DNA of 64,000 nucleotides from the NCBI RefSeq assembly GCF_023091745.1, contig NC_068920.1, forward strand, positions 147,713,622 to 147,777,621, read 5' to 3'. A program made the translations under genes and the position numbers. Below, piece after piece: positions 23,657-34,902 of this stretch (the stretch's first letter is position 1; each line of letters begins with the position of its first letter). Source of the stretch: Budorcas taxicolor. Its lineage: Eukaryota; Chordata; Mammalia; Artiodactyla; Bovidae. The notes beneath the pieces were generated by a model. It ran no database searches and was not told the origin of the DNA. It saw nothing but the letters and a program-made list of their open reading frames with translations.

Positions 23657-23974
23657 AAGTGAAAGTGATGGTCGCTCAATCATGTCCAACTCTTTTCGAC
23701 CCCATGGGCTATATGGTGCATGGAATTCTCCAGGCCAAAATACTGGACTGGGTAGCCTTTCCCTTCTCCTGGGGATCTTCCCAAACCAGGGATCAAACCC
23801 AGGTCTCCTGCATTGCAGGCAGATGCTTTACCAGCTGAGCCACAAGGGAAGCCCAAGAATACTGGAGTGGGTAGCCTCTCCCTTCTCCAGCAGATATTCC
23901 CGACCCAGGAATTGAACCGGAGTCTCCTGCAATGCAGGCGGATTCTTTACCAACTGAACTATGAGGGAAGCCAA
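23657..23974 (-). mobile_element. Extended Bov-tA SINE with TSD
   Basis: Antisense SINE with a BovA unit and two tRNA-like units in tandem (CAGGGATCAAACCCAGGTCT and a second at about 23905-23972). It is flanked by GTGTGTGAATTGA (23644-23656) and GTGTATGAATTGA (23975-23987), a 13-bp TSD with one mismatch. Confidence 0.93.
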
Positions 23975-25519
23975 GTGTATGAATTGAGGGGGGGACACAA
24001 ATATTCAGTCCATAACAACGTCCTTCTTGTGACCCAGGACCCTGCGTGGGATAGTCCACACTTAAATTCAGTCATCATGTTTGTTGGGTTCCTCCAGAGT
24101 GTGGCAGTTTTTCTCATATGTCCCTTGTTTTGGATGAGGTGTCCAGCTTTGAGAGTCGTCAGGGATTGTATAGAAAGCCCTTCAGGGGGGTTTGTCTGAG
24201 GTTTCCCTCATGACTGATCTGGCCGGTGGGTGTCTGGGAGATGGAGCCCAAAGGTGCCGGTCACTTCGGTCATGGCATGTCCAGGGCAGGTGCTTTCCAC
24301 CTGACGTATTGCCGCTGGTATTGGCCTGGTCTCCTGGCTGAGGTGGTGCTGCCAGGCCTCTCCAGGGAGGCTTCTCCCTTCTACCCCAACTTTTTTTCCA
24401 CTCCGTCATCTGGAAGAAGGCAGCTGAGCAGCCTGTGCCGGCAAGGCAGACCCTCCAAGGAGCTGAATGGAGAAATGAGCTTGCCTGGTTTCCTTTTTGG
24501 AAGACCTTGTTAGCGTGTGGAGCATGGGAGGAGGACCGGGAGGAGCCGAGTGTGTTGGCAACAAAGCAGAAGGCTTGCCCAGGGGCTCCTGAAAGGCAGA
24601 GCAGCCGTGACTCCCTGATGTCCTGAATGCACGAGGAGAGGAGCTGGCGGGAGGGGACGCCCATCTGGTGTGCTTGGCCTAAAGAGCTGGGCAGACAGTG
24701 GGGGCTTAGGGGAGAGGTGGTTTTGGAGCGTGCGGAGGGAAGGACTGAAAGCCTCCTCTGACTCAGGGAGCCAGTCAGACTCAAAGAAGGAATGATGAAG
24801 AGACCATTGCCCTTGAGTCCGGAGTTCAGGGTGGAGGCTGGGGCTCAGGATTCGATTTCCAGAATTCCATTTTGCTTTCAGACCAAGACTTTGGCTTTGC
24901 TAGAATGGGGAGCCTCTGGTAGTTTGATTAGAACAGTGAGGAAAGTTCAAAACCAAACAAATGTCCTTTCTGAGAGCATCGTGCATGAAAAGAAATGCTG
25001 ATTTTGGTGAGCGTTAGCGGCTCGCTGTCCCAACTTTTAGGGCCAGCCCAGCGGCGGAAGATCCAGAATTTGATTTGGATGTATTACAGCTTCTTGGGAA
25101 AAGATGGGAAATTTTTAGTTTTTGTTCCTGAGGAACTGTATACCTATATTTTGGGGCCGCAAAGACAGCCAGTTGTGTTTCCTCCTGCTCAGAGGGAAGC
25201 CAGGCGGGGGTTGGAGCCTCCAACCAGCTGGATTTCCATGTGGCCGCCGCCTGTGGCTTTGGTCTTCTCTCAGGCAGGATGCCAGCCCTTTCTGGCTTCC
25301 TCCTGCTCTTGCTCCCTCTCCTGTGACCCGTGGGGTGACTGCCTTTCCCGTCTTGATCTCTCTCCTGGTGATGATGAAGAGAGGGAGGCGGAAGGATTTG
25401 CATCATTTGAGGCTGTGATAGGACTTTTTAAAGATCTTTGACAGTCATCCATCAGATTACATAACACTTGAATGGTGGTGCTGATGACTTAGGTATAAGC
25501 TGCTATATTCATAGAACTT

Positions 25520-25721
25520 GGGCATCCCCGGTAGCTCAGCAGAAAAGAATCCACCTGCAATGCAGGAGACGTGGGTTTGATCCCTGGGTCAGGAGGATCC
25601 CCTGGAGGAGGGCCCAGCAACCCATTCCAGTATTCTTGTCTGGAGAATCCCATGGACAGAGGAGCCTGGCGGGCTACAGTCCATGGGGTCACAAAGAGGG
25701 GCCACTGAACATACACGCATA
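25520..25721 (+). mobile_element. Bov-tA SINE with TSD
   Basis: Sense Bov-tA starting GGGCATCCCCGGTAGCTCAG. Flanking repeats are CATAGAACTT (25510-25519) and CATAGAACCT (25722-25731). Confidence 0.93.
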
Positions 25722-25790
25722 CATAGAACCTGGTCCATTATCTATTCAAAAACAGAGTAAATGAATAATCTGGGGGGATCTGTGGTTCTC

Positions 25791-26007
25791 TTGGGCTTCC
25801 CTGGTGGCTTAGACGGCAAAGAATCCACCTGCAATGCGTGAGACCTATGTTCGATCTCTGAGTCAGGAAGATCCCCCGGAGGAATGCATGGCAACCCACT
25901 CCAGCATTCTTGCCTGGGGAATCCCATGGGCAGAGGAGCCTGGTGGGCTACAGTCCATGGGGTTGCAGAGTCGGACACAACTGAACAACTAAGCGCAGCA
26001 CAGCACA
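25791..26007 (+). mobile_element. Bov-tA SINE
   Basis: Sense Bov-tA with TTGGGCTTCCCTGGTGGCTT head and a GCACAGCACA tail. A short repeat TGGTTCT at 25783-25789 and 26008-26014 is the likely TSD. It lies 70 bp after the previous Bov-tA, in the same orientation. Confidence 0.93.
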
Positions 26008-26539
26008 TGGTTCTTTCATTTTTCTCCCCCAAAGTTCTTTACTTGTTTGTAGAGTGTTTTTATACCGGTGCATCTTACCTTTTCTGGGGAGTTGTTTATA
26101 AGAAACAGGTTTGCAGGAGATGATACACCAGCACCACGTGCTCTTAGAGGATGTGGCGTCCTCACTCATGCCTCCAGCTTCAGGAAAACCTTCCTGAGCT
26201 CCCTGGGTGCCCTTCTTGCCCTTCTTAGGGCTCATCCAGAACAGAGGAGTCACTGTTGGAATTTGGGGTTTAGTATCTCCTTGCTTTTCTTCATAGTGTT
26301 AACTACAACATAATGTTTAGTTTTCCCAGTTTTGACTTTTGACCTTTATGCAGATGATTCATACTATATGTTTTCTTCTGTGTCTTATTTCTTCCATCAG
26401 GCTGTATTTGTTTATGTTGGTGGCTGTCGCTGCGGTTCTTACATTTCCACCCTGATCTGGTGTGAATACACTCTGACTTATTTGTGTCCTCCTGTCCAAG
26501 ATGTTTGCGTGGTTTCTGGGTTTTAGTGTATAAATAATG

Positions 26540-26945
26540 CTTCCGTGGACGTTCTTGTTCACAGGTTCTTGTCACATGAACAAGAACCTGTGAGAGTTTA
26601 TCTGAGTTTATTTCCTTATGGGTCAAGTTATGGTCATGGAGAATGTATCTTTAACTTTGCTAAATAATGCCAAGCTGTTTTCCAAAGTGGTTATAACCAG
26701 AATACACAGCCGGGTATTCAATTTCTTTCATTCCTCATCCATACCAGCACCTGGCTCCTGTTGTTACCAGATTGATAAATTTTGGCCAGTGTCATGGGCG
26801 TGAAAAAATACTTTGTGATTTTACTTTTCCTTACTCCTAAACAAGTGAGGTTAGTGTGTTTTCTTATAGTTCCTGGCGATTTGTCTTTCCTTCGCTGTGA
26901 AGTGCTTAGGCCTGTCTTTTGCCTGTTTTTAAACTGGATAGTTGT
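26540..26945 (-). mobile_element. Ancient L1M-type 3' relic
   Basis: The segments AAGCTGTTTTCCAAAGTGGT and CCATACCAGCACCTGG match the familiar antisense layout of old L1M 3' ends. It includes the 26559-26593 hairpin. Confidence 0.6.
26559..26593. repeat. Perfect 14-bp inverted repeat (hairpin), 7-nt loop
   Basis: Left arm TCACAGGTTCTTGT (26559-26572), loop CACATGA, right arm ACAAGAACCTGTGA (26580-26593). The arms are exact reverse complements. It is not a terminator in this genome context. Confidence 0.95.
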
Positions 26946-27008
26946 GTTTCTTTAAAAAAAAATTTTTTTTTTTTAAAGAATATTTCTGCTAATTCTATCT
27001 ATATTAAA

Positions 27009-27211
27009 AGCTTCCTGGTGGCTCAGATGATAAAGAATCTTCCTGCAAGGCAGGAGACATGGGTTTAATCCCTGGGTCGGGAAGATCCCGGGAGAAGGGA
27101 ATGGCAACCTGCTCCAATATTCTTGCCTGGAGAATCCCATGGACAGAGGAGTCTGGCAGGCTACAGTCCATGGGGTTGCAAAGAGTGGGACACAACTGAG
27201 CGACTAACACT
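27009..27211 (+). mobile_element. Bov-tA SINE
   Basis: Sense Bov-tA: GCTTCCTGGTGGCTCAGATG head and CACAACTGAGCGACTAACAC end. Confidence 0.93.
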
Positions 27212-27250
27212 TTTATCCTGTATTAGTTCTGGTTGTATTTTAAAAACTGT

Positions 27251-27428
27251 GTATTTATTTATCTGTCTGTGCTGGGCCTTAGTTGCAGCATGTGGGATCT
27301 TTGATCTCTGTGTGGCATGCAGGATCTTGTTAGGTACAGCAAGTGAGGTCTAGTTTCCTGACCAGGGATCAAACCTGGGCACCCTGCATTGGGAGCATAG
27401 AATGTTGGCCGCTGGACCACTAGGGGGG
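27251..27428 (-). mobile_element. CHR-type SINE
   Basis: Antisense CHR: GTGCTGGGCCTTAGTTGCAG, CTGACCAGGGATCAAACCTG, and a right end GCTGGACCACTAGGGGG. Confidence 0.85.
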
Positions 27429-27584
27429 TTTTGTCTTTTTCATCTTGGTTTTTAGAGATTCTCTCTGTTTTGGATTCTTCATTATAAGTATTGCAGAATA
27501 TCTTCTCCCCGTTTGTAGCTTGATTTTCCATTTTCCTATGGTGTCTTCCAATGAAGACACCCTTGATTATTTATCTTAAAAAGT

Positions 27585-27840
27585 AATTTTAAAAATTAAA
27601 AAGTTGTGATAACATGTGTACATATATAAAATTTAGCATCTTAACCATTTTTAACTGTATGGTTCGGTAGGGTTAAGGATATTCACATTGTTGTATGACA
27701 GATCTCCAAAACTTTTTCATCTTGTAATACGGAAACTGTGCACCCATTAAACAACTCTCTTTTCCCCCTTCCTCCAGCCCCCGGTAACCATGAACTTTCT
27801 CTCTGTGGGTTTGACTGTTTTACATGCTTCATGTAAGCTC
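27585..27840 (-). mobile_element. Ancient L1M-type 3' relic
   Basis: CATCTTAACCATTTTTAACT, TATTCACATTGTTGTATGAC and CTCCAGCCCCCGGTAACCAT follow the antisense 3' UTR pattern of old L1M elements. Confidence 0.7.
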
Positions 27841-29375
27841 TTGGAGCTTCTTGGCTGCATCATGGAACTCCCCTCTGGGGGTCTGAACCAGCTGCCCAGG
27901 TAGGCCAGGTAGGTAGGTAAAGGATCAGAAGGGTGCATCATGTTTGTTTGGGTTTAGGGAATGTATTTCATGATCTACAAGAGTGGACAGAGACTATTCT
28001 TATTTTCATATTAAGAAACTGTTGTATGAAGTGATATAAATGTGATATACTGTGGTAGAAAGTGACGGATGCCAGAGGTGACCCGGTCAGGGCTGGAGTG
28101 GGGGTTTCTGTTGATGGTCTGTTAGGTGGTAACAGATGCTTCATTTGGACTCGCAGCTGCAGCTGCTGTGATGCGCTCAGTGCAGTTCACCCTGGTCTGT
28201 TCTGTGCTCTTTGTCATGTGTGGTTCCTTGCCAGCTGGTTGCATGCCACTTGCCTTATCCTTTGAGGAGAACCTCTGTTAAAGTCAGGGGTTCACAGACT
28301 TGGACTGTTCTATCTTTAATCGGGGATGTGTGCTCACGACACACCTCCAGACGGAGCTGCTTTCTTGTGAGTCATAAACACCGCCTTCAACGACTTAATT
28401 ATGGGACTTTGTTGGCTCTGTGGTGCTGCTTAATATTCACCTCGGAGTTGGTGTAAATATTTGATAATCTGGATGTACAGATGGTCTGCCAGCTGTGGCT
28501 TCCTTTTGAGCCTGGGAGCAGGAACTTGTTAGCTGTTTTCATGGAGTCTCCGCATCAGGACTGGTGGAGCCTGGCCTCCCAGGACCCCCTGCGTGACTGG
28601 ACCCAGGTGCATCTCTTGCGGTTGACTCAGCACCTGTCACTGTGCAGTTTGGAGGTCAATTACTTACTGTGATTTGGATCCAGGAATTACTTTTCAGCTC
28701 ATGCTTAAAATAAAATGACATCAAGCAACAGGAGGACGAGATGATACATAAATTTGGAATAATGTTGTGACTGGAATAAGATAACAAAATTCGAGTTTGC
28801 AATTATTTAAAACACATGTGTTAAGTGCTGGTCATAGGTCAGAAATAGATGCTGAGAAATAAACAAAATAGACAAAAATCCCTGTTTTAATGAAATGTGC
28901 ATTCTAGGGATATCTTAGTGAGTGACTGTAGGGTAATTCACAGTGCATGACAGCGTGAGGCACAATGATCGATTATGATTTTCTGGGTAGCAATATCTGA
29001 AACCTTTAAAAATTCTAAAAAAAAAAAGTTCAAAGTGCTTACATTGGCCCATTCACTAATGTATTCTTTAAGTGCTTAATGGCTAAGTATTCTGAAGGGA
29101 AGGAGTTCATAACCAAAGCTGAGCATTAAATGTTTATACTTTTTATGTTGACATGATTGTTATTGAAAAGTATACTATTTTTGATGGGAAGCAGTATTAT
29201 TTCAAAATCAAATCAAGACATTTGTAAGTTGGTATTGTATTGAACTGAAATCTGATGATAATGAGGCAGCCCAGGAGAAGAGTGAGTTTTTTGCATCATT
29301 TGAAGCCTTTTATAATTAATAGGATAACTGAAATTGACTTTTTTTTTAGGATAGGTAGTTTTTACTCAGTAGCAC

Positions 29376-29418
29376 TTAGGTCCCCATGGACTGTAGCCTG
29401 CCAGGCTCCCTTATCCGT
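29376..29418 (-). mobile_element. BovA-unit scrap
   Basis: About 40 bp of antisense BovA (CCCCATGGACTGTAGCCTGC) immediately next to the BovB at 29419. Probably a remnant of a SINE, or of the end of a second element. Confidence 0.6.
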
Positions 29419-30462
29419 CAGCTCAGTTCAGTCACTCAGTCGTGTCCGACCCTGTGACCCCATGAATCGCAGCACGCCAGGCCTCCCTGTCCATCACCAT
29501 CTCCTGGAGTTCACTCAGACTCACATCCATCGAGTCAGCGATGCCATCCAGCCATCTCATCCTCTGTTGTCCCCTTCTCCCCCTGCCCCCAATCCCTCCC
29601 AGCATCAGAGTCTTTTCCAGTGAGTCAACCCTTCGCATGAGGTGGCCAAAGTACTGGAGTTTCAGCTTTAGCATCATTCCTTCCAAAGAAATCCCAGGGT
29701 TGATCTCCTTCAGAATGGACTGGTTGGATCTCCTTGCAGTCCAAGGGAATCTCAAGAGTCTTCCCCAACACCACAGTTCAAAAGCATCAATTCTTCGGCA
29801 CTCAGCTTTCTTCACAGTCCAACTCTCACATCCATACATGACCACTGGAAAAACCATAGACTTGACTAGATGGACCTTAGTCGGCAAAGTAATGTCTCTG
29901 CTTTTCAATATGCTATGTAGGTTGGTCATAACTTTCCTTCCAAGGAGTAAGCATCTTTTAATTTCATGGCTGCAGTCACCATCTGCAGTGATTTTGGAGC
30001 CCCCCAAAATAAAGTCTGACACTGTGTCCACTGTTTCCCCATCTATTTCCCATGAAGTGATGGGACCAGATGCCATAATCTTCGTTTTCTGAATGTTGAG
30101 CTTTAAGCCAACCTTTTCACTCTTTCACTTTCATCAAGAGGCTTTTTAGTTCCTCTTCACTTTCTGCCATAAGGGTGGTGTCGTCTGCATATCTGAGGTT
30201 ATTGATATTTCTCCCGGCAATCTTGATTCCAGCTTGTGTTTCTTCCAGTCCAGCGTTTCTCATGATGGACTCTGCATAGAAGTTAAATAAGCAGGGTGAC
30301 AGTACACAGCCTTGACTTACTCCTTTTCCTATTTGGATCCAGTCTCTTGTTCCATGTCCAGTTCTAACTGTTGCTTCCTGACCTGCGTATAGGTTTCTCA
30401 AGAGGCAGGTCAGGTGGTCTGGGATTCCCATCTCTTTCAGAATTTTCCACAGTTTATTGTGA
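29419..30462 (-). mobile_element. BovB LINE 3' part
   Basis: Antisense BovB of about 1.04 kb from GCTCAGTTCAGTCACTCAG to the CACAGTTTATTGTGA region. The minus strand keeps long pieces of reverse transcriptase (30117-30431, with the YADD box intact) and C-terminal region (29432-30076), separated by a frameshift. Confidence 0.95.
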
Positions 30463-30469
30463 ATGTTAA

Positions 30470-30836
30470 AAAATGATTGAGTAGCACAGGTAACTATATT
30501 GAATATCCTGTGATAAACCTAATGGAAAAGAATGTAAAAACGGAATATATGTGGGACATCCCCTGCAGTCCAGTGGTTAAGACTTTGTCCTCCAATGCCA
30601 GAGGATACGAGCTTGATCTGTCATCTGGGAGCTAAGATCCCACATGCCTCATGGCCAAAAAACCAAAATATAATACAGATGCAAATCCAGGACTTTAAAA
30701 AATGGTCCACATTAAAAAAAAAAAAACTTAAAAAAAGGAACATATATATGTGTATAACAGTCACTGCTGCACAGCAGAGATTGATGCAATGTTGTAAATC
30801 AGCTATACTTCGGTAACAAATTAAAAAAAAAAAAAA
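30470..30836 (+). mobile_element. L1 3' end interrupted by a CHR SINE
   Basis: L1 3' UTR sequence (GGTAACTATATTGAATATCC) runs to about 30551. It resumes near 30737 (ATATATATGTGTATAACAGT, GTAAATCAGCTATACTTCGG) and ends in an A-run at about 30823-30836. Confidence 0.85.
30552..30736 (+). mobile_element. CHR-type SINE nested in L1 3' UTR
   Basis: Sense CHR: GGGACATCCCCTGCAGTCC head, GTGGTTAAGACTTTGTCCTC, AGCTAAGATCCCACATGCC, and an A-rich tail. Flanking GGAATATATGTG and GGAACATATATATGTG suggest the TSD. It is the only sense CHR in the window. Confidence 0.88.
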
Positions 30837-31014
30837 GATTGGGAATGCTGCTTTAGCTTGGAAGATGTAGGGGGCTTTTGAAGATGTGATGTTTGAGTTC
30901 TGATGTGAAGGGTGAAGTGTCCTGTCTGCGTTGTGTGCATTTCAGGTGGGGGTTGGGGAGCCTTTGGCCTTGAGATGGAGACTGATCTGCTTCTGGTCAC
31001 TGTGGATCAGTTCG

Positions 31015-31185
31015 CCTTTTCTAGAAACTGATATAAATAGAATCATTCTCTTCTTTTGTTCTAAATTCTTTTATAAACTTAAATTATTCTGAGATTCATC
31101 TATGTTGTGTGTGTCACAATAGTTCATTCCTTTTTCTTGCTAATATCCTGTGTGAATGTGCTAGGATTTGTTTATTCAGTCAGTG
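31015..31185 (-). mobile_element. Ancient L1M-type 3' relic
   Basis: ATATAAATAGAATCATTCTC, GAGATTCATCTATGTTGTGT and TAGTTCATTCCTTTTTCTTG fit the antisense old L1M 3' UTR. Confidence 0.65.
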
Positions 31186-32305
31186 TGAATTTAGATTCCT
31201 CTTCCTTTTCCCCTTCAGCGGGTCTCCTGCTTTGCTGATATTATTTGTAACCACCTAAGAGATAGACATTTCACACACCCGCACACACTCTCTCTTTCTC
31301 ACTCCAAACACTCCCAGTGAAAGGGGAGATGCCTCCTTGTTCTTATATTTATTCCTGTTTATCCTGTTAAGCGATGAGCTCCTAGTCTGTCACTCGTCAG
31401 AGGACGCTCGACAAGCCCTGTTGATGGGAAGCAGACCAGCTCTTCTTTGTGTCTGTGCTGTGTGCGATATTTTGGGATATGTGTGTGGCGAGTTTATTTT
31501 ATCTGGATTCAGCTTGTTTCTGCAGATTGCTTTTTCTTGAGCTTCATAATTTAGCAGCTGTGGATGCAATTAATCGAGTACGTTTTAATTTCACAGGTAG
31601 ACAGAAACAGATTCCTTCTTAGATGATAGGAATCTTGTATAGATGGCAAGACTGAAGTTAAATATGCTCTCGTCAACATGGAAGGTAGGAGATAGGTCCT
31701 TTCCATGGCTGGCGTCTTGATTAAATCTCTTGCTTTCTGCTTCTGTTTTTGGTGCCTTTGAAAAAGCTGACGGCTTTTTTGGTTCTGCAGATGATCTGAG
31801 AATACGCTTCAGGATCTGTCAGTTAATGAACCCTTGGGAGTCTGGCTGTTTTTAACGATGTTGAATTCAGCTTGGGGTGGGCGGCTAGGGGATGTCTGGG
31901 CTTTCACCTTGTAGCTCTCCGTGCTGTTGTCTGGGGAGGATGAGAGGAGAACACTTAAGGGACAGGCCTGTCCTGGCGGACGTGGGTCTTTGCTGGCTGA
32001 GCCCGGTGTGTTTTGTTTATGTGGGATTAGGATAGGCAGTTGCTGTATAATCTGGGGGCCAGGATGGAGTCCCCAGTGGCCTGCCTGATGCCAGCCCCCG
32101 TTCTCCCAGCCCCCTTCGTGGCCCCCGTTGTTCGTGTTGGTCTGTGTGTCTTCTTGTGCACCTCTCTGTTCTCTGAGTGCAGAATCAGCCTTGTCTGTCT
32201 TGTTTCTTCTGCCTAAACAGTAATTGTCTACAGAAGGTTCAGTAGAATGCGTCAGGTCTCTAAGAAAGAAGATAAAATATGAGCTGTTATATTTTGAGTG
32301 CCAGT

Positions 32306-32529
32306 GGGCTTCCCAGGTGGCACTAAGTGGCAGAGAACCCACCTGATAACGCAGGAAACGCAAGAGATGTGGGTTTGATCACTGGTTCGGGAAGATCCCC
32401 TGGAAGAGGAAATGGCGACATACTCCAGTATTCTTGCCTGGAAAATTCCATGGACAGAGGAGCCTGGTGGGCTACAGTCATGGGGTTGCAAAGAGTCAGA
32501 GACGACTTAGCAGCTGAACAAAAAAAAAA
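32306..32529 (+). mobile_element. Bov-tA SINE with A-run tail
   Basis: Sense Bov-tA: GGGCTTCCCAGGTGGCACTA head, ending GACTTAGCAGCTGAAC followed by a run of about ten A. Confidence 0.92.
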
Positions 32530-32734
32530 GTAGTTTTACCACTCAGGTGGGCACCCCCACACAATATGGTTGATTGCTTGTTTGGGGGAACATTTTATGA
32601 ATAGATGTTTACGTGTTGTATGTGTTTCTCTGAGTTAAATTCAAGAGATGTATGGCTTCTTTCATATAGAGCTTGTGTTTAGTCCATATGCTGTCAGAAG
32701 CTGTAATTTTTCACTTTCATTGTCTGTGTAGTTA

Positions 32735-32935
32735 CCTATTGTATGACTATACCACAGTGTATTTAGCCATTTTGCTGGTGGTAATGGGTGTTGGGTTTTT
32801 TCCGGCACTTGGCTATTAGGAACAGTACATTTCCGAACCTTCTTGATTATGTCTCCAGGCCCTGCATAGTGAGTGGCCTGGCTGAGTCACAGGGAGTGAG
32901 TAGCTATAGTCCTGTAAGAAGACGCTCAGTGTGTG
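32735..32935 (-). mobile_element. Ancient L1M-type 3' relic
   Basis: TGTATGACTATACCACAGTG followed by CTTGGCTATTAGGAACAGTA matches the antisense L1M layout. Confidence 0.55.
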
Positions 32936-33590
32936 TGAGAGACCCCATCACTCCACACCAGTATGGGCAGACTTCGAAACATTTGGCAATCTGGTTGATA
33001 TATAATGGTATCTTATGTGGATTTAATTTATATTATTTCCTAGAGATTTAAAGAGTGGTTCTTGCATTGCATTTGGGCTCTATCGTATCTACTTGACTTT
33101 GAGGTTAGTTGATGAGGACACGTTTCTGAAACATAAAGGACACGAGCTTTGCCTGGGGAATTAAAAAAAAAGAATTTGAAGTTCTGTTTCAGACCAGGGG
33201 AAGAAAAATTCTGGAGCAAGTATTCAAGAATTCTAGTTCTGCTCAGTGGTGTAGGTGGTTACTGAACAGCTGGACTTACACTTACCTGGATGCAAGCACA
33301 GTGCTGAGGATGCTACAGGTTGTGTCTGTGGGCCTTCGAGGACCCCTCTGATCCTTGTCCACGGGCTCTGCACCTTGTTCCCCCAGCTCCGCCCTTGCAG
33401 GGTCTCCCCAAGACGGCCCGATTCCCTTGTGAGCCACTGGCTGAGGATGTAAGTGTGCTATCCAAAAGCCTTTTATACTGATAGAAAAGTACCATTAGAT
33501 GTAATTTGTCTTCCACTGATAGAGATACAGAGGCAGCAGCTGATTTGGGGGGTACTTGTATCATTTGTTGAGTATTGCACATGGTTCTAA

Positions 33591-34376
33591 AAAGTTTTAT
33601 TGAAGTAGAGTTGATTTACAATGTGTGAATTTCTGCTGTACAGCACAGCGATTCAGTTATACATATATGCATATTTATCACAAGATACTGAATACAGTTC
33701 CTTGTGCTATACGGTAGGACCTTTTTGTTTATCCATTCTGTATATAGTAGTTTGCATCTGCCAATCCCAAACCCTTAATCCCTCCCTCTCCCACACCCTC
33801 CCCCTCGGCAGCCACAAGTCTGTTCCCTTCCTATGTCTGTGAGCCTGTTTCTGTTACATCACTTCAGTTCAGTTCAGTCGTGTCCGATTTTTCACGACCC
33901 TGTGGACTGCAGCACGCCAGGCTTCCCTGTCCATCACCAACTTCCAGAGCCTACTCAAACTCATGTTCATCGAGTCAGTGATGCCATCCAACCATCTCAT
34001 CCTCTGTCGAACCCTTCTCCTCCCACCTTCAGTCTTTCCCAGCATCAGGGTCTTTTCTAATGAGTCAGTTCTTCACATCAGGTGGCCAAAGTATTGGCGT
34101 TTCAGCTTCAGCATCAGTCCATCTTTGATCTCCTTAAGATGGACTGATTGGATCTCCTTGCAGTCCAAGGGACTCTCAAGAGTCTTCTCCAACACCACAG
34201 TTCAAAAGCTTCAATTCTTCAGTGCTCAGCTTTCTTTATAGTCCAACTCTCATATCCATATGTGATGCTGGAAAAACCATAGCTTTGACGAGACGGACCT
34301 TTGTTGGTAGACAGATTCATTTGAGTCATTTTTAGATTCCACATATACGTGACATCAGATGGTACTTGTCTTTCTA
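33591..34376 (-). mobile_element. L1 3' end interrupted by a BovB
   Basis: Antisense artiodactyl L1 3' UTR (GTTGATTTACAATGTGTGAA, GTGCTATACGGTAGGACC) runs to 33860. It resumes at 34308 with ACAGATTCATTTGAGTCAT and CCACATATACGTGACATCAG. Confidence 0.88.
33861..34307 (-). mobile_element. BovB 3' end nested in L1
   Basis: 447 bp of antisense BovB, from TTCAGTTCAGTTCAGTCGTG to the ACGGACCTTTGTTGG region. It splits the L1 3' UTR. No clear TSD. Confidence 0.92.
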
Positions 34377-34687
34377 GTGTTGCTCTTCATGTTGAGCTGC
34401 CTTGAAATTTAAGGTTTTTCTTTATGTAAGTCAGTTGTTGGCTCATTATAGAATGCTTAGCTCTGACGTGGAGCTAATTAACTTGTATGGCATGGGTGGC
34501 AGTTTACACATTTTTTCATACGAGGTGTAGCTGTTGGTTTGGTGTGTCCGTGGGAGAAGGTTAGAGTTAGGGTCCTCCTCTGATGTCACTATCTTGGACC
34601 CTTCCCTCCCTAAATGCTTTTATTTTAGAGCATTATTAATAATTTCTTTAATAACCTTAAAAATAAGTGACTCTTACTGTTAGTTCT

Positions 34688-34902
34688 TTTGTTGTTGTTC
34701 CGTCATTCAGTTGTGTCCGACTCTTTTTCAACCCCATGGACTGCAGCCTACCAGGCTCCTCTGTCCATGGGATTCTCCAGGCAAGGATACTGCAGTGGGT
34801 TGCCATTTTATTCTCCAGGGGATCTTCCTGGACCAGAGACCCAACCCTCATCTCCTGCATTGGCAGGCGGGTTCTTTGCCATTGAACTTCCAGGGAAGCC
34901 CT
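34688..34902 (-). mobile_element. Bov-tA SINE
   Basis: Antisense Bov-tA with TTTGTTGTTGTTCCGTCATT at left and TTGAACTTCCAGGGAAGCCC at right. Confidence 0.93.

Noticed and set aside
24182..24784. 200-residue minus-strand open frame
   Set aside because: It lies in a GC-richer intron segment with no motif, signal or splice context. Long frames are expected by chance there.
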